The position numbers and the translations under genes were made by a program. Below, in pieces: positions 43,815-52,653 of a stretch of 64,000 bases of DNA. Origin of the DNA: Streptomyces sp. NRRL B-1140 (GTDB taxonomy: Bacteria > Actinomycetota > Actinomycetes > Streptomycetales > Streptomycetaceae); NCBI RefSeq assembly GCF_001280065.1, contig NZ_LGEA01000025.1:220941-284940 (forward strand), read 5' to 3'. How positions within the stretch are numbered: position 1 is the first letter of the stretch; every line of letters starts with the position of its first letter. The notes below the pieces were generated by a model. The model was not told where the DNA came from and did not search any database. It worked only from the letters and a program-made list of their open reading frames with translations.

Positions 43815-45737
43815 ATGGTGAATGCTGTGAGCATGTCCAGCGATCACGTGCAGTCCGCCGAAATGCCGTTCCTCGAGCTCCTGGCCCGGGGCGCGTCGGC
43901 CGACGCCTACGAGCAGCCGGAGCTGCTCGCGCGGGCCGAAGGACGCCCGGCGGAGTGGATCGCCGCGCTCCGTCAGGCCAAGCCGCTCGCCTTGCGCGTC
44001 CGCGCCGAGCTGGAGGGACGACGCCGGCGCGAGGCCGAGCTGTCGGCACTGTTCGAGACCGCCCACGACCTCGCCGGCCTGCGCGACCTCGACGCCGTGC
44101 TCCAGGCGATCGTGCAGCGCGCCCGCTCGCTGCTGGGCACGGACGTCGCCTACCTCAGCCTGAACGACACGGAGCGCGGCGACACCTACATGCGGGTCAC
44201 CGAGGGCTCGGTCGCGGCCCGATTCCAGCAGCTGCGGCTCGGCATGGGGGAGGGGCTCGGAGGCCTGGTCGCACAGACGGCGCGCCCCTATGTCACCGAC
44301 GACTACTTCAAGGACGACCGTTTCCAGCACACCCTCACCATCGACGCGGGCGTACGGGACGAAGGGCTGGTGGCCATCCTCGGGGTGCCCCTCACGCTCG
44401 GACACCACGTCATCGGCGTGCTGTTCGCCGCCGACCGCCGTGCCCGGGTCTTCGAGCGGGAGCAGATCGCCCTGCTCGGCTCCTTCGCGGCTCTCGCCGC
44501 GGCCGCCATCGACACCGCCAACCTGCTCACCGAGACCCGGTCTGCCCTTGCCGAACTGGAGCGGGCCAACGAGATCATCCGGGACCGCAGCGGCGTCATC
44601 GAGCGAGCCTCCGACGTGCACGACCGGCTCGCCGAACTCGTGCTGCGCGGCGGCGGGGTGCACGACGTGGCCGCCGCGGTCTCCGAGGTCCTCGACGGCA
44701 CGGTGGAGTTCACCGAAACCGCCACGGCGCCGGCCGAGACGCTGGAGGTCTCCCGGGCGGAAGGGCACGCGGTGCGGCACGAGGACGACTGGATCGCCGC
44801 CGTCGCCGCAGGCGGTGAGCTGCTCGGCGCGCTCGTGCTGCGGGGCCACCCTGGGCTCGACCCCGTCGACCAGCGCACCCTGGAGCGTGCCGCCATGGTC
44901 ACGTCCCTGCTGCTGCTCGCCCGCCGGTCGGCGGCCGAGGCCGAACAGCGCGTGCGCGGCGAGCTCCTGGACGACCTGCTGGACGCCCGCGACCGCGACC
45001 CGCGCCTGCTACGGGAGCGCGCCGCCCGCCTCCACGCCGACCTCGACGCGGTCCACGTGGTGCTGGCCGCGCGTCTCGAGGGCGACGCGGCCGACGCCGA
45101 CCAGGAAGCGCTCGCCCGCAGACGTCTGGCGGCCGCGGCCTCCCATCTCGCGGCGACCCGGCACGGCCTGGCAGCCGCGCGCGACGGCGGCACCGTCCTG
45201 CTGCTGCCCCTCCGCCCCGGCGCCACCGCCACCGATGTGGCACGCCGCGCCGCCCGGCAGCTGGGCACCGCGGTCCACGCACCGGTCACCGTCGGCGCCT
45301 CCGCGCCCGCAGCCGACCTCGCCACCCAACCCGACGCCGTGGCCGCTGCCTACGAGGAGGCCCGGCGCTGCCTCGACGCCCTGCGGCTCCTCGGCCGCTC
45401 GGGGGACGGGGCCGCCGCCCAGGACTTCGGCTTCCTGGGACTGCTCCTGGCCGGTGACCGGGACATCCCGGGCTTCGTCGCCCGGACCATCGGCGAGGTC
45501 GCCGAGTACGACGCCCGGCGCGGAACCGAACTGCTGCGCACTCTCGACGCGTACTTCGCCTGCGGCATGAGCCCCGCCCGCACCAAGGACGAACTGCACG
45601 TCCACGTGAACACGGTCGCCCAGCGTCTCGAGCGCGTCGGCCGTCTCCTCGGCGACGACTGGCAGAGCCCGGCCCGCGTCCTGGAGATCCAGCTCGCCCT
45701 GCGTCTGCACCGGTTGTCGGCCCCGGTACCGCACTGA
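43815..45737 (+). CDS. GAF-domain PucR/CdaR-type transcriptional regulator
   Basis: 640 residues. A short N-terminal region, a GAF domain (about residues 75-240, with LGTDVAYLSLNDTERGD and GVPLTLGHHVIGVLFAA), a coiled-coil linker (LAELERANEIIRDRSGVIER), a second regulatory segment and a C-terminal PucR-type helix-turn-helix (LHVHVNTVAQRLERVGRLLG). It probably activates the adjacent dehydrogenase or related ketone-body genes. ATG at 43815 is used; ATG at 43833 is in frame. A strong terminator follows. Confidence 0.88.
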   Translation: MVNAVSMSSDHVQSAEMPFLELLARGASADAYEQPELLARAEGRPAEWIAALRQAKPLALRVRAELEGRRRREAELSALFETAHDLAGLRDLDAVLQAIVQRARSLLGTDVAYLSLNDTERGDTYMRVTEGSVAARFQQLRLGMGEGLGGLVAQTARPYVTDDYFKDDRFQHTLTIDAGVRDEGLVAILGVPLTLGHHVIGVLFAADRRARVFEREQIALLGSFAALAAAAIDTANLLTETRSALAELERANEIIRDRSGVIERASDVHDRLAELVLRGGGVHDVAAAVSEVLDGTVEFTETATAPAETLEVSRAEGHAVRHEDDWIAAVAAGGELLGALVLRGHPGLDPVDQRTLERAAMVTSLLLLARRSAAEAEQRVRGELLDDLLDARDRDPRLLRERAARLHADLDAVHVVLAARLEGDAADADQEALARRRLAAAASHLAATRHGLAAARDGGTVLLLPLRPGATATDVARRAARQLGTAVHAPVTVGASAPAADLATQPDAVAAAYEEARRCLDALRLLGRSGDGAAAQDFGFLGLLLAGDRDIPGFVARTIGEVAEYDARRGTELLRTLDAYFACGMSPARTKDELHVHVNTVAQRLERVGRLLGDDWQSPARVLEIQLALRLHRLSAPVPH

Positions 45738-45767
45738 CCCCCGTACGCACGGGCGTGCGTACGGGGG
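45738..45767. terminator. strong bidirectional terminator
   Basis: CCCCCGTACGCAC pairs perfectly with GTGCGTACGGGGG (13 bp) around GGGC, directly after the PucR-like stop and just before the end of the convergent transporter gene. Confidence 0.85.
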
Positions 45768-45783
45768 CTCCGCTCAGGGTGCC

Positions 45784-47175
45784 TCAGACGGTCCGGGCGT
45801 CCTCCGCACCGGCCGCCGCCCGGCCCGCGTCGGTTCCGGCGGGCAGGGCGCCCTCGGCCAGGTCCCGATGGCGGGTCTCCTCGGCCGCCGCCACCGCGAC
45901 AACCGTGAGGACGACGGCGGCGATCACGTACAGCGCGATCGGCGTGGAGCTGCCGTAGTCGGACAGCAGCGCGGTGGCGATCAGGGGCGCGGGCGCGCCG
46001 GCCGCGACCGAGGCGAACTGGGCGCCGATGGACGCACCGGAGTAGCGCATCCGCGTCGCGAACATCTCCGAGAAGAACGCGGCTTGCGGCGCGTACATCG
46101 CGCCGTGCAGCACCAGCCCGACGGTGACGGCGAGGATCATGTTCCCGAAGCCGCCGGTGTCGATCAGGGAGAAGAACGGGAACATCCACAGTCCGACACC
46201 GACGGCGCCCACCAGATAGACGGGACGACGTCCGATCCGGTCGGAGAGCGCCCCCCAGGCCGGGATGACCGCGAAGTGCACGGCCGAGGCGATCAGCACC
46301 GAGTTGAGCGCCGTCTGCTTGGAGACACCGGCCGAGGTGGTGGCGTAGACGAGGATGAACGCGGTGATGACGTAGTAGCTGATGTTCTCCGCCATGCGCG
46401 CCCCCATCGCGACCAGGACATCACGCCAGTGGTGCCGCAGCACGGCGACGAGCGGCAGCTTCTCCGCCTCTTCGGACCGCTCCGCCCTGCGTACCTCGGC
46501 CTGCGCCAACGCCTGCTTGAAGACGGGCGATTCATCGACAGACAGACGAATCCACAAACCGACGATCACCAGCACGCCGGAGAGCAGGAACGGGATCCGC
46601 CAGCCCCAGCCGCCGAACGCGGCGTCCGACAGCACGGCGGTCAGCAGGGACAGCACCCCGGTCGCCAGCAACTGTCCCGCCGGCGCGCCGGTCTGCGGCC
46701 ACGAAGCCCAGAACCCGCGCCGCCGCGCGTCCCCGTGCTCCGACACCAGCAGCACGGCCCCACCCCACTCACCGCCGAGCGCGAATCCCTGGACCAGCCG
46801 GAGCACGGTGAGCAGGACCGGCGCGGCCGTCCCGATGCCGGCGTGTGTCGGCAGCAGCCCGATCGCGAAGGTCGCCCCGCCCATCAGCAGCAGACTCAGC
46901 ACCAGCAGCTTCTTGCGCCCGAGCCGGTCACCGTAGTGCCCGAACACCAGGGCGCCCAGCGGCCTTGCGGCGAATCCCACCGCGTAGGTCAGGAACGACA
47001 GCAGCGTCCCGACGAGCGGGTCGGAGTCCGGGAAGAACAGCTCGTTGAACACGAGCGCGGCGGCGGAGCCGTAGAGGAAGAAGTCGTACCACTCGATGGT
47101 GGTGCCGATGAGGCTGGCGGCGACGATGCGCTTGAGGTTGCCCGGGGGCGGGGGAGCGGTGCTTGCGGAGGCCAT
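45784..47175 (-). CDS. MHS-family MFS transporter
   Basis: 463 residues, twelve predicted helices. The metabolite:H+ symporter subfamily is indicated by GTTIEWYDFFLYG at the N-terminus and the loop motif GHYGDRLGRKKLL between helices 2 and 3. These import organic acids such as shikimate, alpha-ketoglutarate or aromatic acids. The ATG at 47175 has GAGGAAG upstream. The TetR gene lies 172 nt upstream on the same strand and probably controls it. Confidence 0.92.
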   Translation of the reverse strand: MASASTAPPPPGNLKRIVAASLIGTTIEWYDFFLYGSAAALVFNELFFPDSDPLVGTLLSFLTYAVGFAARPLGALVFGHYGDRLGRKKLLVLSLLLMGGATFAIGLLPTHAGIGTAAPVLLTVLRLVQGFALGGEWGGAVLLVSEHGDARRRGFWASWPQTGAPAGQLLATGVLSLLTAVLSDAAFGGWGWRIPFLLSGVLVIVGLWIRLSVDESPVFKQALAQAEVRRAERSEEAEKLPLVAVLRHHWRDVLVAMGARMAENISYYVITAFILVYATTSAGVSKQTALNSVLIASAVHFAVIPAWGALSDRIGRRPVYLVGAVGVGLWMFPFFSLIDTGGFGNMILAVTVGLVLHGAMYAPQAAFFSEMFATRMRYSGASIGAQFASVAAGAPAPLIATALLSDYGSSTPIALYVIAAVVLTVVAVAAAEETRHRDLAEGALPAGTDAGRAAAGAEDARTV

Positions 47176-47347
47176 GGACGCCACTTCCTCGTGTGCGGTG
47201 GGGACGGTACGTGACGGCACACGGTAGGAAGCCGCAGGTCAGGGGCACATGTGGCGGGACAACATAGTTGGCAGGTGGGGTATGCGCGCAGCCACCATGA
47301 GGATGGGTCAGGCACGTCCCGGGCTGCGGAGCCCGTGCAGGGCCGCG

Positions 47348-47998
47348 TCACCCGCTCGGCAGATTTCCTTCGATGAGATCACGAGGTACGGCGACCATCT
47401 CCACGCGACCGCCGGCGAGGGCCAGCGTGGAGGAGATCAAAGCCTGCAGACAGGAGAGTTCCGCCTCGTCGTCGGGGTGTGTCAGGTGCTGCAACACGAG
47501 TCCGTCGAATCCGGCGAGGAAGAACCGCGCGATCGTCCCCGCCGGCTGGGCGAGCTGCAGGCCCGCGCGGTCGGCCGCGTCCGTCACAAGCTCCGATGTC
47601 ACGCTGAGGACACCGAGGTTGTGCGTTTCGAGTGCCTCGCGGAGATGGGGCGACCGGAGCGCGAACATGGTCAGTTCGGTGAGCAGTTGATAGCTCCTCG
47701 ACTGGTTGCGCACCGTGCGCCACAGCGCGGAAGCGAGCACTCCCACGGTTTCCTCGAAGCCGGCGCCGTCAGGTGCGGCCTGCCGCACCTGACGCTCCAT
47801 CTCCTGGGTCAGGTGCTGGATGACCGCACGGTACAAGTCCTCCTTGGTGCCGAACGTGTAGTGCACCGTGGCCTGCGCGACGCCGAGCTCGGCGGCGATC
47901 GCACGGGTGCTGCCGGCAGCGACTCCCTCTCTCGCCATGAGGTCGATGGCCGCTTTGATCAACTGAGGGCGGCGTTCGGCCGCTGAGACATGAGCCAT
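47348..47998 (-). CDS. TetR/AcrR-family transcriptional regulator
   Basis: 216 residues. The helix-turn-helix is at about residues 15-60 (STRAIAAELGVAQATVHYTF then GTKEDLY). The ligand-binding domain shows no recognisable subfamily. Likely repressor of the MHS transporter downstream and perhaps of the EthD gene upstream. No Shine-Dalgarno precedes its ATG; a TATGGT box is 6 nt away. Confidence 0.92.
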   Translation of the reverse strand: MAHVSAAERRPQLIKAAIDLMAREGVAAGSTRAIAAELGVAQATVHYTFGTKEDLYRAVIQHLTQEMERQVRQAAPDGAGFEETVGVLASALWRTVRNQSRSYQLLTELTMFALRSPHLREALETHNLGVLSVTSELVTDAADRAGLQLAQPAGTIARFFLAGFDGLVLQHLTHPDDEAELSCLQALISSTLALAGGRVEMVAVPRDLIEGNLPSG

Positions 47999-48004
47999 GC
48001 GCCT

Positions 48005-48041
48005 ACCATACCGACTTGATTACTCGAAGGAGTCACTCGAA
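48005..48041 (-). promoter_or_regulatory. leaderless -10 box and ACTCGAA direct repeats
   Basis: On the minus strand TATGGT (48010-48005) is 6 nt before the TetR ATG. Upstream, ACTCGAA occurs on the plus strand at 48022-48028 and 48035-48041 (13-bp period), with a third imperfect copy at 48044. Possible TetR autoregulatory site. Confidence 0.4.
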
Positions 48042-48140
48042 CAACTCGGATCATCGCAGGTCGGAGGGCGGCGATCGGCTTCGACGGGCGAATTCTCGGA
48101 AGATCACCCACACAGAGAAGGCCGAGAAGTGCGGGGCCGA

Positions 48141-48878
48141 TCAGAAGATGGTCACCTCGCGGCCGTAGAGGGCGAACGAGCGGGACGGGTCGTAGAACTC
48201 GCCGGTCTCGGCGGACAGCTCCCGCAGTGAACGCTCGTACGAGGGGAAGTGGGTCAGCGCTTCCTCCGGGGAGTCGTAGTACAGGGCGGCGACTCCGGTG
48301 TACGCGGGTTCGTCCCCGGCGCCGAAATGGCGCAGCGCCCTCTCTGCCCCCGGCATCTGCCGGTGCTGGATGTATCCCCGCAGTACCTTGTCCTGGGACT
48401 CCGCGTTGAGCACCTTTTCGTGCGCGGCCTGCCACCGCCCGGTGACGTCGTCCCTGCCCGGCCCTTCGGGTTTGTGGACGAAGTGGAGTACTTTCACGTG
48501 GCTTTCGCCCGCGTCGGATGTCGGCGGGGCGATGAGTACCGCGGGGCGGGTCAGCAGGGCCAGGGCACTGGGCAGGTCGTTGAAGTGGGGGCCGTCGGGG
48601 GCGATGACCTCGCGTGAGTACGGGTCGGACATCGTGGCGGTCAGCGCCTCCATGTCCTCGAAGTGCAGTTCGGTGACGGAGTCCCGGCCGAACTCGGTCA
48701 GGTACGTCAGGTCCCCCTCGCTGCCGAACGACGCGTCGAAGACGTGGTTCTGTACGTAGCGCCGAATCCGGAGGGGGTTCGCGGCGGCCAGGGATCCGTG
48801 CACGTGGTGGAGGTAGTGCAGGAAGGCCCGATGGGTCATGCCCGGCCTGCGGCGGATGGCGGCGATCAGGGTCGGCAT
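48141..48878 (-). CDS. EthD-domain protein (two domains)
   Basis: 245 residues made of two ferredoxin-like EthD repeats: the first (PTLIAAIRRRPGMTHRAFLH then YLHHVHG) and the second beginning about residue 125 (KVLHFVHKPEGPGRDDV then TGRWQAAHE). EthD proteins accompany ether, aromatic and lactone catabolism; some are methylmuconolactone isomerases or monooxygenase helpers. Starts with a GGAGAG site. Neighbouring transporter, TetR and aromatic-degradation genes suggest it processes an intermediate of that pathway. Confidence 0.85.
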   Translation of the reverse strand: MPTLIAAIRRRPGMTHRAFLHYLHHVHGSLAAANPLRIRRYVQNHVFDASFGSEGDLTYLTEFGRDSVTELHFEDMEALTATMSDPYSREVIAPDGPHFNDLPSALALLTRPAVLIAPPTSDAGESHVKVLHFVHKPEGPGRDDVTGRWQAAHEKVLNAESQDKVLRGYIQHRQMPGAERALRHFGAGDEPAYTGVAALYYDSPEEALTHFPSYERSLRELSAETGEFYDPSRSFALYGREVTIF

Positions 48879-48910
48879 GTCTCTCCGATGGGACGAGTGG
48901 TGCGAGTGGT

Positions 48911-48944
48911 GATCGGCATCGCGGGCACGTCCGCGATGCCGATC
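48911..48944. terminator. 14-bp perfect hairpin between MFS and EthD genes
   Basis: GATCGGCATCGCGG (48911-48924) pairs perfectly with 48931-48944 around a 6-nt loop. It separates the MFS gene from the EthD gene on the same strand. Terminator or attenuator. Confidence 0.65.
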
Positions 48945-48987
48945 CCGACGGTGTGTGGTTCTCGCGGCCGCTCGGTGCCGCGGCAGG

Positions 48988-50274
48988 TCAGCCCGCCATC
49001 TGCCGGACGGGCTCCGGGGCGGTGCCGGTCCGGCGACGCCGGGACGCGAGGCCGAGTGCGGCGGTGGCGACGGCCCCGGCGAGGGCGAATACGCTCATGG
49101 CGCCCGCAAGGGTGCCGACGGCGGAGGCGAGGGCGAGTGCCACGAGCGGGCACAGGAACTGACCGAGGAAGAAGGAACCCGTCCACAGGCCGATGCCGCG
49201 ACCGCGGTCGGCGTAGTGGAGCTTGGACATGGCGAAGGTCAGCAGGCTCGGCAGCATGAGGCCGCCGCCCAGGCCGTTGATCACGGCTCCGACGGTCAGC
49301 ACGACGGGGTTGGGGGCGACCCAGACCACTGCGAAGCCGACGGTGCAGAGACCGAAGGCGGTCGGCAGCCAGGCTTGCGGGCTGCGGCCGGCCTTGGTGA
49401 AGACGATGGCGCCGATCACGATCGCGGCACTGGCGGCGGCGGTGGCCAGTCCGATGATGCCGGTGTCGGTCACGTCCATGTCGTCCAGGAGGAACGCCAT
49501 CTCCACCTGGAGGGTGTAGAAGAGGACGGCGCCGAAGACCGTCAGTGCGCAAGTGCCGGCCAGCGGACGCCAGGGGAAAGGCCGCCTGGCCGTCGGTTCC
49601 GAGACGGTGAGGGAGGGGGAGTCCGTGTGCTCGTCCGGTCGCGGCCGGGGAAGAAAGGCGGCCATGGCGGGGGCCAGCAGCAAGCTCACGGCGTAGGCCC
49701 AGAACGGTGCGCGCCAGCCGGCCGATCCGGCCGCGCCGCCCAGCACGAAGAAGGCCGTCGCGGAGATCGAGGCGCACATCGTCTGCATCGCGAGGTAGCG
49801 ATCGCGCTGCCGGCCGGAGTAGTAGTCGCCGATCAGTGTGGTGCAGCAGGTCATGATGGCGGCCTCGGTGATGCCCACGAGCGCGCGGCTGGCGACGATG
49901 GCGCCCAGGGAGTCCAGCCAGAGGGGGGCGGTGCCGAGAACCGCGTACAGGACGGTCGCCACGACGAGCAGGCGCTTGCGGCCCAGTCGGTCGACGAGCA
50001 CGCCGGCGAAGGGGGCCAGCAGCGCCAGCGCCAGAGCGGGGACGGTGAGGGCGACGGGGACGAGCGCGTCGACGCCGGGCACGTGCGCGAAGTGGTCCTG
50101 CATCTGCGGCAGGACCGGGGCGATGAGCACGGCGCCCAGGATGGGCAGACAGGCCCCGGCCATCAGCAGGGTGAGGCGAAGCCGATGGCCGGGGCCGGAC
50201 ACGGTCTGCTCGGCCGGGGAGTCCGCCACAGCCTTGGACGGCGGGGGCGGGAGCGGGGGCACGGGTGCAGGCAT
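48988..50274 (-). CDS. MFS transporter, DHA1-like
   Basis: 428 residues, twelve predicted helices. The loop 2-3 motif is GVLVDRLGRKRLLVV and helix 4 has ASRALVGITEAAIMT. N-terminal 30 residues are Pro-rich and cytoplasmic. Exporter or importer cannot be decided, though drug-exporter-like members dominate this type. ATG at 50274, preceded by GGAG. It lies next to the LysR gene on the same strand, so it is plausibly part of the aromatic-compound locus. Confidence 0.9.
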   Translation of the reverse strand: MPAPVPPLPPPPSKAVADSPAEQTVSGPGHRLRLTLLMAGACLPILGAVLIAPVLPQMQDHFAHVPGVDALVPVALTVPALALALLAPFAGVLVDRLGRKRLLVVATVLYAVLGTAPLWLDSLGAIVASRALVGITEAAIMTCCTTLIGDYYSGRQRDRYLAMQTMCASISATAFFVLGGAAGSAGWRAPFWAYAVSLLLAPAMAAFLPRPRPDEHTDSPSLTVSEPTARRPFPWRPLAGTCALTVFGAVLFYTLQVEMAFLLDDMDVTDTGIIGLATAAASAAIVIGAIVFTKAGRSPQAWLPTAFGLCTVGFAVVWVAPNPVVLTVGAVINGLGGGLMLPSLLTFAMSKLHYADRGRGIGLWTGSFFLGQFLCPLVALALASAVGTLAGAMSVFALAGAVATAALGLASRRRRTGTAPEPVRQMAG

Positions 50275-50587
50275 GCGGGAACTCCACGGGGCGTGTCGGA
50301 AGGGGGCGGGATGGTGCGGCCGTCGCGGTCGGGCCACCCGGTATCCGTGGCAGGCTCACGACGGGGGTGCCGATGCCGCCGGGCGTCGCCGGCAGGTCGG
50401 CTGCCAGGCGTCTGTGCGGTCCCGGCGGTGGGCGAGGGTGCGGCTCCGGCAACGGGTGAAGGTGCGGCTCCGGCGCCGGATTGAGACGACTATGGGCCAA
50501 GGCACAGGCCCTGCCTAGCCCCTGTCCGATCGAGATCGAGGATGTGGATCATCCGGGTCTTGGATGCCGGACACCTGTAGCAGCCCG
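50275..50587. other. intergenic region between LysR and MFS genes
   Basis: 313 bp. It holds a 24-bp direct repeat (GGTGCGGCTCCGGC at 50437-50450 and 50461-50474) and a hairpin at 50494-50521 downstream of the LysR gene. No other gene seen. Confidence 0.5.
50494..50521 (-). terminator. imperfect hairpin downstream of lysR
   Basis: GGGC-CA-AGGCA pairs with TGCCT-A-GCCC around a 7-nt loop. It lies 66 nt beyond the LysR stop and could terminate it. Confidence 0.4.
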
Positions 50588-51529
50588 CTATCTCGGTGCG
50601 ACCGCGGTGATACGGCCGGGCTGGGAAGCGGCCAGCTCCGCTCCTACGCGGGCCGCGGTCTCGCGCAGCCAGATGTGGGCCGCGTCGTGGGTGTGCACCG
50701 GGTGCCACCACAGTGCCTCATGGAGAGGGACCGCACCGTAGGGCGGTTCCATGAGGCGTACGGCGGCCACCCCGCTCAGCAGCTCGGCCAGGCGCTGCTG
50801 CACCAGGGCGATCCGGCGGGTTCCGGCGACCAGGAAGGGCAGCGCCTGGAAGCTGTCGGCGAAGATTTCCACACGGGGATCGACGCCGAGCATGCTCAGT
50901 TGCCGGGCGGCCGGAGCGTCGTAGGCGCGCTGGTAGACGACCCAGGGCAGCCGTGCCAGATCGTCCATGGTCAGCTGGTCGCCGACCTCGTCATTGGCCT
51001 CGGCGACCAGGAAGGCCCAGCGGTCGGTGAACAGCTCGACGGCCGGGAAGCCGCTGATGATCCCGTGCGGCATCAGAAGACCGTCGGCCGTGCTGAGCAG
51101 CGTTGCCGGGTCTTCGGTGACGTCGGTGGGCGTCTGCTGGAAGCGCAGCCGCACCCCTGGGGCCTCGGCGTGCACGGTCCGGGTGAGTTCGGCGCCGAAC
51201 ACGGTGAGGGCGTAGTCGGAGGTCAGCACGGTGAACTCGTGCTCCTCGCTGCCCGGGGCGAAGTCGGCCCTGCTGCTGAAGACCCGTTCGAGCAGGTCGC
51301 AGGCGGTGGAGGTGCGGTCCAGCAGAGCGAGGCCGAGCGCGGTCAGTTCGTAGTGTTTGCCGGCGCGGGAGAGCAGGTCGTCGTCGAAGTGGCGGCGCAG
51401 GCGGGCCAGGGCCGCGCTCATCGCCGGCTGACTGAGCCCGACGCGCTGCCCTGCGCGGGTGACGTTGCGTTCCTCCAGCAGGGCCCGCAGCGACAGGACG
51501 AGATTGAGATCGAGACCGGAGAGGGACAC
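50588..51529 (-). CDS. LysR-type transcriptional regulator
   Basis: 313 residues. The N-terminal helix-turn-helix (residues about 6-65) has NVTRAGQRVGLSQPAMSAAL and ARLRRHFDDDLL, the LysR signature, resembling NodD/LinR-type regulators of aromatic catabolism. The C-terminal domain binds an effector. GTG start with GGAGG upstream. It faces the catabolic operon and an ATTG-N9-CAAT dyad lies just before that operon's first gene. Confidence 0.93.
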   Translation of the reverse strand: MSLSGLDLNLVLSLRALLEERNVTRAGQRVGLSQPAMSAALARLRRHFDDDLLSRAGKHYELTALGLALLDRTSTACDLLERVFSSRADFAPGSEEHEFTVLTSDYALTVFGAELTRTVHAEAPGVRLRFQQTPTDVTEDPATLLSTADGLLMPHGIISGFPAVELFTDRWAFLVAEANDEVGDQLTMDDLARLPWVVYQRAYDAPAARQLSMLGVDPRVEIFADSFQALPFLVAGTRRIALVQQRLAELLSGVAAVRLMEPPYGAVPLHEALWWHPVHTHDAAHIWLRETAARVGAELAASQPGRITAVAPR

Positions 51530-51571
51530 GACGCCTCCACAACGAGGCCGCGCGCGGCGGCATTCACACAG

Positions 51572-51588
51572 CGGATGATCAACATCCG
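51572..51588. promoter_or_regulatory. inverted repeat in the lysR-operon intergenic region
   Basis: CGGATG-ATCAA-CATCCG, a perfect 6-bp dyad 43 nt upstream of the LysR start; second candidate binding site in the divergent promoter. Confidence 0.45.
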
Positions 51589-51621
51589 AAGAATCTATTT
51601 CCCAGATTAGAGGGGGAGGGG

Positions 51622-51646
51622 CCAGATTGGTCCCACCGCAATCTGG
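51622..51646 (+). promoter_or_regulatory. LysR-type operator overlapping the ribosome-binding site
   Basis: CCAGATTG (51622-51629) and CAATCTGG (51639-51646) are perfect 8-bp arms with a 9-nt spacer, containing the T-N11-A motif. An extra half-site CCAGATT occurs at 51602-51608, one 20-bp period upstream. The right arm runs into the GGAGG that serves the first gene at 51658. Confidence 0.75.
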
Positions 51647-51657
51647 AGGACATTCCC

Positions 51658-52653
51658 GTGAAACCCGCAGCCGCTTCCACGTCCTTCTCCGGACCGTTCG
51701 CCCTTGGCGTCCTCTCCGCCCCTGACCAGGCCCCCTTCCCCGGTGTCGTGACCCCTGAGGGGCGCGTGCTGGACCTGCGCCAGACCCTGGCGTGGGAGCC
51801 GTCCGATCTGCGTGCCGTCCTGGAGCGGTGGGAGGAGGCCCTCCCCGTCCTGCACACCCTCGCGCACGAAGAGGCCCTGGACTGGCGGCCGTTGGAGGGA
51901 CTGCGGGTGCACGCGCCGGTCGAACCCCGCCAGGTCTTCCAGTCAGGCGCCAACTACCGGCAGCACGTCATCGACCTGGAGGCCGCCCACCGCACCCCCG
52001 ACGATCCGCGCACGGTCGAGGAGGCGCGCGCGGAGATCGCAGCGGTCATGGACCAACGGGCGGCCGAGGACCTGCCGTACGTGTTCATCGGCCTGCCCAG
52101 TGCGATCACCGGCCCCTTCGACGACGTCGTCCTGCCCTCCTGGGCCGAACAGCCGGACTGGGAGCTGGAGCTGGCCGCCGTGATCGGCAAACCCGCCCAC
52201 CGGGTGACGGTCGAGAAGGCCCTGGAGTACGTCGCCGGCTACACGATCGCCAACGACCTCACCGACCGCGCCACCGTCTTCCGCCGGGACATGAAGGCCA
52301 TCGGCACCGACTGGCTGCGCTGCAAGAACGCCCCCGGCTTCACCCCGCTCGGCCCGTGGATCGTGCCCGCCGAGTCGATCGCCGACCCGGGTGACCTGCG
52401 CGTCACGCTGAAGCTCAACGGCGAGACCAAGCAGGACGAGTCCACCAAGGACATGCTCTTCGGCATCGCCCGGCTGGTGTCGTACATCTCCCGGACCTCC
52501 CGGCTCCTGCCCGGTGACCTGGTGCTCACCGGCAGCCCGGCCGGCAACGGCATCCACTGGGGGCGCCTGCTGCGAGACGGCGACGTGATGGAGGGCTCCA
52601 TCACCGGGCTGGGCGCGCAGCGCACCCGCTGTGTGGCGGAGGAGGTGTCATGA
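51658..52653 (+). CDS. fumarylacetoacetate hydrolase family protein (first)
   Basis: 331 residues. The FAH fold has SGANYRQHVIDLE at about residues 95-107 (usual GxNYxxH) and metal ligands in DWELELAAVIG, and TIANDLTDR. The family includes acylpyruvate hydrolases, 2-hydroxypentadienoate hydratases and decarboxylases of meta-cleavage pathways. GTG at 51658 with GGAGG 8 nt upstream. First gene of the seven-gene operon; ends ATGA with the cyclase start. Confidence 0.9.
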   Translation: MKPAAASTSFSGPFALGVLSAPDQAPFPGVVTPEGRVLDLRQTLAWEPSDLRAVLERWEEALPVLHTLAHEEALDWRPLEGLRVHAPVEPRQVFQSGANYRQHVIDLEAAHRTPDDPRTVEEARAEIAAVMDQRAAEDLPYVFIGLPSAITGPFDDVVLPSWAEQPDWELELAAVIGKPAHRVTVEKALEYVAGYTIANDLTDRATVFRRDMKAIGTDWLRCKNAPGFTPLGPWIVPAESIADPGDLRVTLKLNGETKQDESTKDMLFGIARLVSYISRTSRLLPGDLVLTGSPAGNGIHWGRLLRDGDVMEGSITGLGAQRTRCVAEEVS

